DNA from: Anaerolineaceae bacterium
GTDB taxonomy: Bacteria > Chloroflexota > Anaerolineae > JAAYZQ01
Length of the DNA: 23,772 nucleotides
Assembly: GCA_012514775.1 (NCBI GenBank)
Contig: JAAYZQ010000364.1
Coordinates: 1-23,772 of the forward strand
Direction of reading: 5' to 3'
Shown here: in pieces, positions 1 through 8,200 of the stretch
How positions within the stretch are numbered: the stretch's first letter is position 1
Layout: the number at the start of each line of letters is the position of its first letter
Made by a program: the position numbers and the translations under genes
The notes under the pieces: generated by a model
What the model was told of the DNA's origin: nothing
Seen by the model: the letters and a program-made list of their open reading frames with translations, nothing else
Databases searched by the model: none

Positions 1-423
1 GGGGCCGAGGACGGCTCGCTGCACAGCCCAGGCTATAACCTGGCCGTCGTCGACCCGGCAAGCGGCCGGCTCCTGGATCGCCAGGGGTTCGATACCACGG
101 CGGGTGGCAGCCAGGCCCAGGGTGCCGCCCTGGCCGCCTTTGTGCGCGCGATCCCCGAGGGCCGGATCGTCGTCGCCGCCATGCAGGGCGACGGCGCGGC
201 GAACCTGACCGCCGAGGCCGTGGAGGCCCTGCGCTCCATCGGCAGCGAGGCCGACCCCCTGGGCAGCAGCGGCTGGTCCCACGCCATCCTGGGCGTCAAG
301 GGGGCCGCGCCGGGCACGGCGCTGGAGGCCTCGGGCCCCGAGAACGGCTGGCTGCGCCTGGTGCCTGACCGGCGCACCCTGGCCGTCGCCGTCGACCGCC
401 TGGTGTGGGAACAGGTCGAGTAG
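1..423 (+). CDS. ILEI/FAM3-like (interleukin-like EMT inducer) domain protein, C-terminal part
   Basis: The reading frame is open from the first base, so the start lies outside the window; 140 residues remain. The sequence shows a GYNLAVVDPASGRL segment, then FDTTAGG, then IPEGRIVVAAMQGDGAANL, then EAVEALRSIGS and finally WSHAILGVKGAAPGTALE. This order (a strand with 'N-V-V-D', 'FDT', 'IP-G-IV-A', 'A-LR-IGS', 'ILGVKG-PG-ALE') is the pattern of the ILEI/FAM3/PANDER fold. In animals that fold is secreted or binds carbohydrate. In bacteria it is often joined to membrane glycosyltransferases, so the missing N-terminal part may be a membrane or sugar-transferase domain (inference). The next gene starts 11 bases after the stop, so the two are probably co-transcribed and share a role in cell-surface glycosylation. 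The family call is fairly secure; the function is not. Confidence 0.72.
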   Translation, partial: GAEDGSLHSPGYNLAVVDPASGRLLDRQGFDTTAGGSQAQGAALAAFVRAIPEGRIVVAAMQGDGAANLTAEAVEALRSIGSEADPLGSSGWSHAILGVKGAAPGTALEASGPENGWLRLVPDRRTLAVAVDRLVWEQVE

Positions 424-434
424 CGGGGTAGGGC

Positions 435-2447
435 ATGATCCGCGAGAAGGGACCGGCGAGGAGGTCACGGTCGGGCGCGGACCTGGTGCTGGCCGCGCTG
501 CTGGCCGCGGGCGCCCTGGCCCTCTACGTCGTGACCCTGGCGCCGGCGGTCCTGCCCGGCGACCCCGGCGAGTTCCAGTTCGTGCCTCCCCTCCTGGGCA
601 TCGCCCATCCGACGGGCTATCCCCTCTACTGCCTCCTGGGCTGGGCCTGGTCGCGCCTGCCCCTGGGCAGCCCCCTGGGCGCGCCGGCGGCCGACGTCGC
701 CTACCGCATGAACCTCTATTCGGCCGTTGCCGCGGCCCTGGCCGTTGGCGTGACCTTCCTGGCGACGCTGGCGCTGCTGAGCCAGGCCCTGCCGGCCCTG
801 GCTCCCTGGCCCCGCCGCCTGGTGGCCGCCCTGGCGGCCGCGGTCCTGGCCGTGACGCCCACCCTTTGGTCGCAAGCGGTCATCGCCGAGGTGTACGGGC
901 TGAACATCCTCATCGTGGCCTGGTTGTTCTACCTGCTGCTGCGTTGGGGCGAGGAGGGCAAGCTGCGACACCTGCTCCTGGCCGCCCTGTGCTTTGGCCT
1001 GGGCCTGGCACACCACAGCACCACGCTGCTGCTGGCGCCGGCGGCCATGGCCTATGCCTGGCTCTCCAGGCCGGGCACGGGAGAAGCGGCCCTCGTCCTC
1101 AGGTCAGAATTGCAAAGGCACGCGTCCCGGGGCCTGCGCCCTGCCCACCTGCCCTTGCTGGCCATCCTGGGCCTCGCGCCCCTGCTCCTGTACGCCTACA
1201 TTCCGCTGCGCGCGCCCCACACCCCGTATTTGCGCCAGCCCCTGGACGCCGGCCGCGAGCTGGTGTTGTACGAGGACAGCCTGCCCGCCCTCCTCGATTT
1301 CGTCACCGGCGGTCCCTTTGGCGGCTCCGTGGACCTGTCGGTGGACCTGGGGGAGCGGCTGGCCATGGCCTCTGGCTTTCTGCGCGGCGAGCTGGGCTGG
1401 GTTGGCCTGGCCCTGGCCCTTGTGGGCCTCGCCCGCCTGGTGATCCCGGGCGGTGTGCCCGGCCGCTGGCGGCTGCTGGCTCTCACCGGCCTGGCCTTCC
1501 TGGCCCTCCTGGCCTTTAACCTGGTGTACACCATCGGCGACATCTATGTCCTGTTCATCCCCGTCTATTTCGTCTTGATCCTGTGGCTGGCGGTGGGCGC
1601 CGGCACCCTGGCCGTGGCCGCCGCCACCTGGCGCCCGTGGGCCGCCGCGGTCGTCGTCGCCGCGCTGTTCCTGCTGCCCCTGGCCATGGCCCGCGGAGGC
1701 TATGCCGCTGCCGACCGGAGCGGGGACGTGGCGGCCCACGAGGCCTGGGAGGACATCCTGGCCCGGCCGCTGCCCGAGGGGGCGGTGCTCGTCACCGACG
1801 ACCGCAATGACGTGATGCCCATGTGGTACTTCCAGTACGTCCACGGGCGGCGGCCCGACCTCCTGGGCCTTTTTCCCCTCATCACCCAGGAGCAGCCAAC
1901 CCTGGGCTCCATCCTGGACCTGGCGCTGGGCACGGGGCGGCCGGCTTACCTGATCAAGGAGATGCCGGGCATCGAGGTCAAGGTCGAGGTGCGGCCCGAG
2001 GCGGGACTGTGGCGTGCCGTGGGCCCGGCGGTGCAGGGCGAGCCCGCCGTGGCCCGGGGCGACCAGCTCGACGGCCTCCTGGAGCTGGCGGGCTATGACC
2101 TCTCATCCGCCAGCCCGCGGGCCGGCGAGACCCTGGCCGTGCGCCTGCAGTGGGTGCCCCTGGTCCTGCTGGAGCAGCGGTACCACAGCTTTGTGCACCT
2201 CCTGGACGCCGGCGGTCAGTCGGTGGCCGGCAGCGACGGGCAGCCGGGGGGCGTCTTTTACCCCTCGACCATCTGGCAGCCGGGCGAGCGCCTGGCCGAC
2301 GAACACGCCTTCCAGGTGCCGGCCGGCGCGGCCCCGGGCACCTACCGCCTGCTGGCCGGCATGTACGCCTTTGCCGCCGACGGCAGCCTGGAGCCCCTGG
2401 GCGAGGCGGTGGAGGTCGGCAGCGTCGAGGTCCGCCCTGCGCCGTAG
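435..2447 (+). CDS. DUF2723 polytopic membrane protein, putative protein O-mannosyltransferase-like
   Basis: This is a 670-aa integral membrane protein. The N-terminal half has the DUF2723 hallmark: a first membrane helix (about residues 16-37), then the extracytoplasmic loop GDPGEF (D43, E46) and IAHPTGYPLY (58-65). About ten hydrophobic helices follow to roughly residue 430. DUF2723 proteins are related to GT-C glycosyltransferases such as TMEM260, with the acidic loop near the lipid-linked sugar donor; here the acidic residues are intact. The last 120 residues, from about 549, form a soluble beta domain (LLELAGYDL, then HSFVHLLDAGG, then PAGAAPGTYRLLAGMY) that often follows such membrane domains in Chloroflexota and probably faces outside. 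The ATG lies just behind GGGGTAGGG. The gene directly follows the ILEI-domain gene and probably shares its operon. Donor and acceptor are unknown. Confidence 0.82.
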   Translation: MIREKGPARRSRSGADLVLAALLAAGALALYVVTLAPAVLPGDPGEFQFVPPLLGIAHPTGYPLYCLLGWAWSRLPLGSPLGAPAADVAYRMNLYSAVAAALAVGVTFLATLALLSQALPALAPWPRRLVAALAAAVLAVTPTLWSQAVIAEVYGLNILIVAWLFYLLLRWGEEGKLRHLLLAALCFGLGLAHHSTTLLLAPAAMAYAWLSRPGTGEAALVLRSELQRHASRGLRPAHLPLLAILGLAPLLLYAYIPLRAPHTPYLRQPLDAGRELVLYEDSLPALLDFVTGGPFGGSVDLSVDLGERLAMASGFLRGELGWVGLALALVGLARLVIPGGVPGRWRLLALTGLAFLALLAFNLVYTIGDIYVLFIPVYFVLILWLAVGAGTLAVAAATWRPWAAAVVVAALFLLPLAMARGGYAAADRSGDVAAHEAWEDILARPLPEGAVLVTDDRNDVMPMWYFQYVHGRRPDLLGLFPLITQEQPTLGSILDLALGTGRPAYLIKEMPGIEVKVEVRPEAGLWRAVGPAVQGEPAVARGDQLDGLLELAGYDLSSASPRAGETLAVRLQWVPLVLLEQRYHSFVHLLDAGGQSVAGSDGQPGGVFYPSTIWQPGERLADEHAFQVPAGAAPGTYRLLAGMYAFAADGSLEPLGEAVEVGSVEVRPAP

Positions 2448-2461
2448 GGTCCGCCTACGGC
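2441..2461 (+). terminator. stem-loop at the end of the DUF2723 gene
   Basis: GCCGTAGG (2441-2448) and CCTACGGC (2454-2461) form a perfect 8-bp stem with a 5-base loop, and the TAG stop codon sits inside the left arm. There is no T-run, so intrinsic termination is not certain, but the gene on the other strand converges on this spot. Confidence 0.4.
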
Positions 2462-2511
2462 ACCACCTACACCACGTAGCTCAGCTCCGCCCCGCCGGCC
2501 CGGCCGATAAT

Positions 2512-2532
2512 CTCCCGGCAGTTGCTCGGGAG
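2512..2532. terminator. second stem-loop between convergent genes
   Basis: CTCCCG (2512-2517) pairs with CGGGAG (2527-2532) around a 9-base loop. It lies 24 bases past the stop of the minus-strand TPR gene and could act on either transcript. There is no T-tract, so it is only a candidate terminator or processing site. Confidence 0.3.
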
Positions 2533-2555
2533 GCGCGCGCTTTGCGACGGCGGTC

Positions 2556-3959
2556 CTACTGCACGCCGGCCAGGAGCATCTCGGCCCGGGCCCGATAGTA
2601 GCCGTGGGTGTCGAGGTCGGCGGCGCGCTGCAGATGCTGCCGGGCCAGGTCCTGCATCGTGGGCGCCCTGGTGTAGAGGCTGCCCAGGTGGTAGTGGGCG
2701 CTCGCGAGGCCGGGGTCCAGCTCGAGGGCGCGGCGCAGGACAACCTCCGCCTCGACCGGCTGGCCGGCGAGCTGGTAGGCCCAGCCCAGCAGGTCGTGGG
2801 TCCGGGCGTCGGCAGGGGCCAGGGCCACGGCGGCCTCGGCGGCGGCCACACCCTCCTCCTCGACGCGATACAGGTGGTCGACGTAGAACCGGGCCAGGAG
2901 AAGCTGGAAGCGAGGGTCCTCCGGCTCGGCCTCCACGGCCGCCCGATACCACTCGGCGGCCCGGGCATAGTCGGGCTCGCGGGCAAAGGCTTCGGCCATC
3001 TCGATGCAAAAGGCGGCATTGTCCGGATCGCGCAGCAGCGCCTGCCACAGGGCGTCCTTGGCGGCGTCGACGCGGCCCAGGCGGAGGTGGTGGTTCCCCA
3101 GGAAATAGTGGGCCAGGGCCGAATCCGGCTCGAGGGCCAGGGCGCGCTCCAGGAGCCGCCCGGCGGCCACCGTCTCGCCCAGGAGGTCGAGGCTGTGGCC
3201 CAGGTAGGCGTGGGCTTCGGCGCAGGCCGGGTCGCGCTCCACCGAGCGCTCCAGGTGCCGCCGGGCCAGGGCGAGCTCGTCGCGCTGCAAGAAGGCGGCG
3301 CCCAGGAGGAGGTCGCGGCGGGCGGGGTCGGCCTCGGCGTCCACGGCCTGCAGCACGGCCAGCATGTCGGCGCCCCGCGGGCCGGCCTGGCGCAGGTGGC
3401 CGGCTGCCGCCCCGGGCTCGTCGCCGGCCAGCAGGCTGCCCAGCAGGGCGTGGGCCGCGGCCGCCTCGCCGGGTGAGGGATCGAGGCTGAGGGCTGCCCA
3501 CAGGTAGTCCTCGGCTTGCTGGAAGCTCCCCTGGGCCACGCTGCCGCGGGCCAGGGCCAGGTAGACCCCCGCGTCTCGGGGAGCGAGGGCCTGGGCCCGG
3601 AGCCATGCCTCCAGCGCCCCGGCCCAGTTGCCCTGCCGCGCCAGGCTCTCGCCCAGGGCGAGGGCGGCCGCGGAGCCGCCCCCCAGGCGTTCGGCCTCTT
3701 GCAGGGCAGCCGTCGCCTCGCCAAAGCGCCCCTGCGCCAGGAGTACCTCGCCTCGCGCCTGCCAGGGCCGGGCCCAAGCCGGGGCCAGGTCTGCGGCCCG
3801 GCCGTAGGCGGCCAGGCAGGCGGCGTACTCCCCGGCGGCGCGCAGCTCGGCAGCCCGCCGCATGATACCCACCAGCTCGCGGGGATAAGGGATTAGGCCG
3901 GCGGGCAGGACGAGGAGCGCCAGGATGGCTATTTTGCACGCGGAACGCCAGGACCCCAT
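2556..3959 (-). CDS. Tetratricopeptide-repeat protein with N-terminal signal or anchor segment
   Basis: This 467-aa protein starts with a short basic stretch and a hydrophobic segment (about residues 9-23, ending at LPAGLIPYP), a signal peptide or single membrane anchor. The rest is almost entirely helical TPR-type repeats, for example AAYGRAADLAPAWARPWQ, LARRHLERSVERDPACAEAH, AGRLLERALALEPDSALAHY and VLRRALELDPGLASAHY, with the usual A-L-L-P spacing of 34 residues. Some middle repeats are eroded. TPR arrays bind other proteins; no catalytic domain is visible. The ATG follows AGGGGG by 8 bases and a plausible promoter lies just upstream. A longer frame on the same strand (2467-3993) is Arg/Pro/Gly-rich and is an out-of-frame shadow. 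The gene converges on the DUF2723 gene and may be a scaffold for envelope proteins (inference). Confidence 0.85.
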   Translation of the reverse strand: MGSWRSACKIAILALLVLPAGLIPYPRELVGIMRRAAELRAAGEYAACLAAYGRAADLAPAWARPWQARGEVLLAQGRFGEATAALQEAERLGGGSAAALALGESLARQGNWAGALEAWLRAQALAPRDAGVYLALARGSVAQGSFQQAEDYLWAALSLDPSPGEAAAAHALLGSLLAGDEPGAAAGHLRQAGPRGADMLAVLQAVDAEADPARRDLLLGAAFLQRDELALARRHLERSVERDPACAEAHAYLGHSLDLLGETVAAGRLLERALALEPDSALAHYFLGNHHLRLGRVDAAKDALWQALLRDPDNAAFCIEMAEAFAREPDYARAAEWYRAAVEAEPEDPRFQLLLARFYVDHLYRVEEEGVAAAEAAVALAPADARTHDLLGWAYQLAGQPVEAEVVLRRALELDPGLASAHYHLGSLYTRAPTMQDLARQHLQRAADLDTHGYYRARAEMLLAGVQ

Positions 3960-3983
3960 CGTTCTTGTCCCCCTGTGGCCCGA

Positions 3984-4012
3984 ATTTTAGCATAGAATGG
4001 CTTGCGGGACAA
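3984..4012 (-). promoter_or_regulatory. Promoter of the TPR gene
   Basis: Read on the minus strand: TTGTCC, 17 bases, TAAAAT. The -10 box matches sigma-70 consensus at 5 of 6 positions and the -35 at 4 of 6. The start codon is about 25 bases downstream of the -10 box, which leaves a short leader carrying the SD. Confidence 0.55.
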
Positions 4013-4395
4013 CCTGTGCGGAGCGGCAGCTCCCGGACAAAAAGAGGACCCGGCGTGGTGCACCGGGGGAATTGGGCATCACGCCGGGTAGTTCCGGGCT
4101 GGTTGTGACCGGAACCTCATCAAAGGCGCCGAGGATGACGCCAAAATGAACCAAGGACTTGCGGTCTCAACTGCCCTCGCCACAAACGACCCCTCTGTTC
4201 ATGGCGGCTATACAATTACGAGCGTCTACTCTTAGTATACCATCCCCTGTCAAGAGAATAGGGTCAAATGCATTACAAAAGGGTGTCAGATCCGTGCCAT
4301 TTTCGGCTCGTGGCCAAATTGCCCGGATCGCCCCCGGGAGAGGGCGGGTTTCGACCTGCCTGGCGCCCGCGGGTCAGGTTGGGGTGAACTGGAGT
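4013..4395. other. Gene-free divergent region with stem-loops and a less G+C-rich tract
   Basis: No convincing gene lies between the TPR promoter and the regulator promoter. The left part (4049-4142) holds consecutive stem-loops, listed separately. The middle (about 4150-4330) is clearly richer in A+T than the rest of the window and may be a remnant of inserted DNA. A 92-codon open frame on the plus strand at 4159-4437 has no SD, no recognisable domain and codon use unlike the neighbours, so I do not call it. Confidence 0.6.
4049..4142. other. Cluster of three stem-loops, possible structured RNA
   Basis: Stem 1: CCCGGCGTGGTGC (4049-4061) with GCATCACGCCGGG (4076-4088), 13 pairs including one G-T, 14-base loop. 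Stem 2: GTTCCGG (4091-4097) with CCGGAAC (4109-4115), 11-base loop. Stem 3: TCATC (4117-4121) with GATGA (4134-4138), or alternatively GGCG (4125-4128) with CGCC (4139-4142). None follows a gene end, so they are not ordinary terminators. I do not recognise a known riboswitch or small-RNA family. Confidence 0.4.
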
Positions 4396-4424
4396 TTGAC
4401 AACAGAGGTCGTTCCGCCTATAAT
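4396..4424 (+). promoter_or_regulatory. Perfect sigma-70 consensus promoter of the response regulator gene
   Basis: TTGACA (4396-4401), 17 bases, TATAAT (4419-4424): both boxes and the spacing are exact consensus. Transcription would start near 4431, leaving a leader of about 80 bases before the TTG start codon. Confidence 0.8.
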
Positions 4425-4436
4425 AGGCGTGCTATA

Positions 4437-4447
4437 ACGAGCGTCTA
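4437..4447 (+). repeat. 11-bp direct repeat near the regulator transcription start (second copy at 4218-4228)
   Basis: ACGAGCGTCTA occurs at 4218-4228 and again at 4437-4447. Each copy is preceded by a CTATA-type A+T stretch. One copy lies just downstream of the predicted transcription start, where a bound protein could block the promoter. The response regulator itself is an obvious candidate ligand (inference). Two copies could also be chance or duplicated DNA. Confidence 0.35.
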
Positions 4448-4512
4448 TGGTTGGCGGAGACCGGGTCTCGGCGCAGAAATTCGGTGCCGCCTGCCATTAG
4501 AGGGAGGAGAAT

Positions 4513-5199
4513 TTGGAATCCTTGAAGAGGATCCTGGTCGTCGACGACGACGCGGATACCTGCACCCTCATCACCGACATCCTCGAAGATGAGGGCTATC
4601 GGGTGCACCCCTGCCTCAGCGGCGAGCGGGCGCTTGAGCTCCTCAAGCAGGAGCCCTTTGACCTGATCCTGTCCGACATCCGGATGCCGCGCGTGACGGG
4701 CATCGACCTCCTTCTCCAGGTCCGGCGGATGAAGCTGACGACGGACGTTATCTTGATAACCGCCTATGCCTCGCTCGAGACGGCCATTCAGGCCCTTCGG
4801 GGCGAGGCGTTCGACTACCTGACCAAGCCCTTTGCCCTGACCGAGTTGCGCGAAACCGTGCGCCGCGCCCTGACCCTGGGCGATGACCGAACGCATCCCC
4901 ATGGCGTGATCCCGTATCTGGAGCTGGCGGTGGATGTCAAAGGCCGGCGGGTGTGGATGCGCGACAAGCCGGTGGAGCTGACCCGCCTGGAATTCAACGT
5001 GCTTTCCTACCTGATCCAGCGCCTGGGCATGTCCGTCTCTACGAAGGAACTGCTCGAAAATGTCTGGGGCGATGACACGCGGAGCGTCGATACCGTGCGC
5101 ACCTGCGTGCGACGCCTGCGCGAGAAGCTCGGCGACGACGGCCGCGATCCGCAGTACATCAAAAACGTCTGGGGCGTGGGCTATCAGCTCGGCGAGTGA
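4513..5199 (+). CDS. Two-component response regulator, receiver plus OmpR/PhoB-type winged helix
   Basis: This 228-aa transcription regulator has a receiver domain (about residues 5-120) with the acidic pocket D11-D12, phospho-acceptor D55 in LILSDIRMP, switch T83 in LITAY and conserved K105 in DYLTKPF. Around T83-K105 the receiver resembles NtrC-type regulators. The C-terminal part (about 132-227) is an OmpR-type winged helix: VELTRLEFNVLSYLIQ, then VRTCVRRLREKLG, ending in VWGVGYQL. All phosphorylation residues are present. The start is TTG, supported by GGGAGGAG immediately upstream; no ATG fits as well. No sensor kinase gene is adjacent, so the partner is encoded elsewhere. The strong consensus promoter predicts high basal expression unless it is repressed. 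The next gene begins 70 bases downstream on the same strand. Confidence 0.93.
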   Translation: MESLKRILVVDDDADTCTLITDILEDEGYRVHPCLSGERALELLKQEPFDLILSDIRMPRVTGIDLLLQVRRMKLTTDVILITAYASLETAIQALRGEAFDYLTKPFALTELRETVRRALTLGDDRTHPHGVIPYLELAVDVKGRRVWMRDKPVELTRLEFNVLSYLIQRLGMSVSTKELLENVWGDDTRSVDTVRTCVRRLREKLGDDGRDPQYIKNVWGVGYQLGE

Positions 5200-5269
5200 A
5201 CCCAACCTAGTTCAATAGCGTTCCCGCCCGGGCCCGCTGGCGGCCCCAACTCGAGGCAGGAGGTGGACG

Positions 5270-8200
5270 GTGCCCGATCCCTATCCCGCTTTTATCTTTG
5301 GCATGCACGACCGCGGCGGCGAGCACCTGATGCTGGACAAGGGCAAGCGTGGTTGGGTGTTGGTCACCGAAGCCCTGGGCGCCGACCCCAACAACGGGAG
5401 CGGCAGCAACTACACCGACCTGGCGAGCCAGGGCCTGGGGGTCATCGTCCGGCTCAACTACGGCTACGGTGCGGCAGGTACCATCCCCCTCTCCTCCCAG
5501 TACAGCGCCTTTGCCCGGCGCTGTGGCAACTTTGTGCAGGCCAGCCCCGGCTGCAGCATCTGGATCATTGGCAACGAGATGAACCTGGCGGCCGAGCGTC
5601 CCGGGGGAGCCGGCGGCCAGACCATCACCCCCGAGCTGTACGCCAACTGCTTTCGCCTGTGCCGCAACGAGATCCGCAGCCGCCCGGGCCACGCCAAGGA
5701 CCAGGTCATCCCGGGGGCCGTGGGGCCGTGGAACATCCAGACCAAGTACTCGGGCAACCTCAACGGCGATTGGGTGCGCTACTTTGCCGACATTCTCACC
5801 CTCCTCGGCCAGGAGGTGGACGGCATCGCCCTCCACACTTACAGCCACGGGCAGAACCCCGACCTGGTGTCCAGCGATGCCAGGATGGACCCGCCCTATC
5901 AGAACTATTACTGGAACTTTCGCGCCTACCGCGACTTTATGGCGGCCATCCCCCAGGCCCTCCGCGACCGCCCGGTGTACATCACCGAGGCCGACCAGTA
6001 CGGCGCCTGGCTCGACCAGAACAGCGGCTGGGTGCGCAACGCCTACCGCGAGATCGACACCTGGAACCGCCAGCGGGGCAACCAGCCCATCCAGGCGCTG
6101 ATCCTCTATCGCTGGATCATCGGCAATCCCAACGACCCCCAGGAGGTGGGCTGGGCCATCTCGAACAAGGCGGGGGTGCAGAACGACTTTCGCGACGCCA
6201 TGAACAACAACTATGCCGTCGTCCTGCCCAGCAAGAAGCCCGAGTACATGGCCGCCTGGCTGGAGGTCGCCGCCCCGTCCCGCATCGAGCCGGGAGCGGC
6301 GGCCACCTTTGCCGTGCGGCTGCGCAACGAGGGGCGCCTCACCTGGGCCAACAGCGGCACCTCGCCCGTGCGCCTGGGCTACCGCTGGATCGACGCCAGG
6401 GGCTCGGCCGTGGAAGGCCAGCGCACGAGCCTGCCCGCTTCCGTCGCCCCGGGCGCGACGGTCACCGCCAACGCCCAGATCAAGGCGCCCGCCACCCCCG
6501 GCTTCTATACCCTGCACCTGGACCTGGTGCAGGGGACGGCCGTCTGGTTCGCCGACAAGGGCTCGCCCACCTGGCGCGGCGAGATGCAGATCGGCCCTCG
6601 CTACGGCGTCGCCTGGGTGAGCGTCCAGCCGCCGGCCCAGGGGCTGGTGGACGAGACCGTCCGCGTGCCCGTTCGGCTGCGCAATGCCGGGGCCCTCACC
6701 TGGGTGACCGCCGGTGACAATCCCTTTTTCCTCAGCTACCACTGGCTCGACGCCAACCGCCGGGTGGTCGTCGCCGACGGAGTGCGCACCGCCCTGGGCC
6801 GCCCGGTGGCGCCCGGGGAAGAGATCGCCCTGACGGCCGAGGTCGTCGTGCCATCGACATCCGGCGCCCACGTCCTGCAGTTGGACATGGTCCACGAGTT
6901 TCTCACCTGGTTCGAGTGGCGGGGCTCGCCGGTCCACGAGGCCAAAGTTCAGGTCAAGCCCGCCGTCCCGGACTATGCCGCGCAATGGATGGCCTTCCAG
7001 GGACCCGAGCGCCTGGTCACCGGCGGGAGTGGGGCGGCCGTGGTGGAGGTCAAGAACACCGGCGGCCTGGCCTGGCCGCCGTCCGGCACCAACGCCGTGC
7101 GCCTCGGCTACCGCTGGCTGGACGCCCAGGGGAAGGCCGTCACGGTGACCGGCGCCCAGACCTGGCCCGTGCCCCGCCAGATCGAGCCGGGGCAGGTGGC
7201 CACCTTCCGGGAGCTGGTCGTCGTCGCACCGTCCGCGCCCGGCGCCTATCGCCTGGTGTGGGACCTCGTCCAGGCGGGAAAGTGGCTGTCGAGCCGGGGC
7301 GTGGCCGTCCTGGAGCGCGCCGTGCAGGTGGTGGCCCCCGAATACGGGGTGGACTGGCAGGTGCTCACCCCCTGGCCGGCCTGGATGCCCCCCGACGAGG
7401 TCCAACAGGCCGATCTCCAGTTGCGCAACACCGGCAGCCGCCCCTGGCCGGCCGGCGGCCGGACGCCGGTGCACCTGGCCTATACCTGGTTCACCGTCGA
7501 TGGCCGGCCCTCGGAGCCGTTGGACACCTTTCGCACCCTGCTCCCGAGCGACGTTCCGCCCGGCGGCACCGTCACCCTGCGGGGCATCCCCTTCCGGACG
7601 CCGGCGGCGCTGGGAAACTATCTGCTGCGCTGGGACCTGGTGGAGGAAGGGGTAACCTGGTTCTTCCGCCAGGGGGCGCCGCCCCTGGAGGTGCCCATGG
7701 AGATCTCGGACCGCGCCCTCTTTCTGCCGTGGACGGCCCAGGCCAGCCACAACCAGGAGGGCACGTTCCTGGCCTTTGACGGCAACCCCCAGACGGCCTG
7801 GAACAGCGCGGAGAACCAGGAGCCGGGCATGTGGTTCCAGGTGGACATGGGGCAGGTCCTGGTCGTCGACCGCTTCCGGGCGGCCAGCCCGGGGCGCGGC
7901 TTTCCCGCAGGCTACCGGCTCAAGCTGTCAACCGACGGGCAGGATTGGCACCTGGCAGCCGAGAAGGAGCAGAACTGGAGCAACGTGGACGTGGCCTTTG
8001 CCCCTTGCCCGGCCCGCTACGTGCGCCTGGAGCAGACGGGCCAGCCGTCGTGGGCGGCCACGTGGGTCATCAGCGAGATTACCGTCAGCGTCACCGAGGC
8101 GTGGGCCGGGGCCGGCGCCAGCCACTATGCCGGCGACGCCCACGAGGCCATCGACACCCGGCTGCGCACGGCGTGGAACACGCGGGCCGTCAAGCAAAAG

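Noticed and set aside
2467..3993. 508-codon open frame on the minus strand over the TPR gene
   Set aside because: It is rich in Arg, Pro and Gly, has no domain, and is the wrong frame of a clear TPR protein.
4049..4115. Stem-loops as a known riboswitch, tmRNA or signal recognition particle RNA
   Set aside because: None of the conserved sequence marks of these families that I know are present; they remain unassigned.
4159..4437. 92-codon open frame in the divergent region
   Set aside because: It has no SD, no recognisable domain, atypical codon use, and overlaps the regulator promoter.
5207..7750. 847-codon open frame antisense to the modular glycosidase-like gene
   Set aside because: It is a G+C-bias shadow rich in Gly/His/Ala/Val with no domain, whereas the plus strand encodes well-defined modules.
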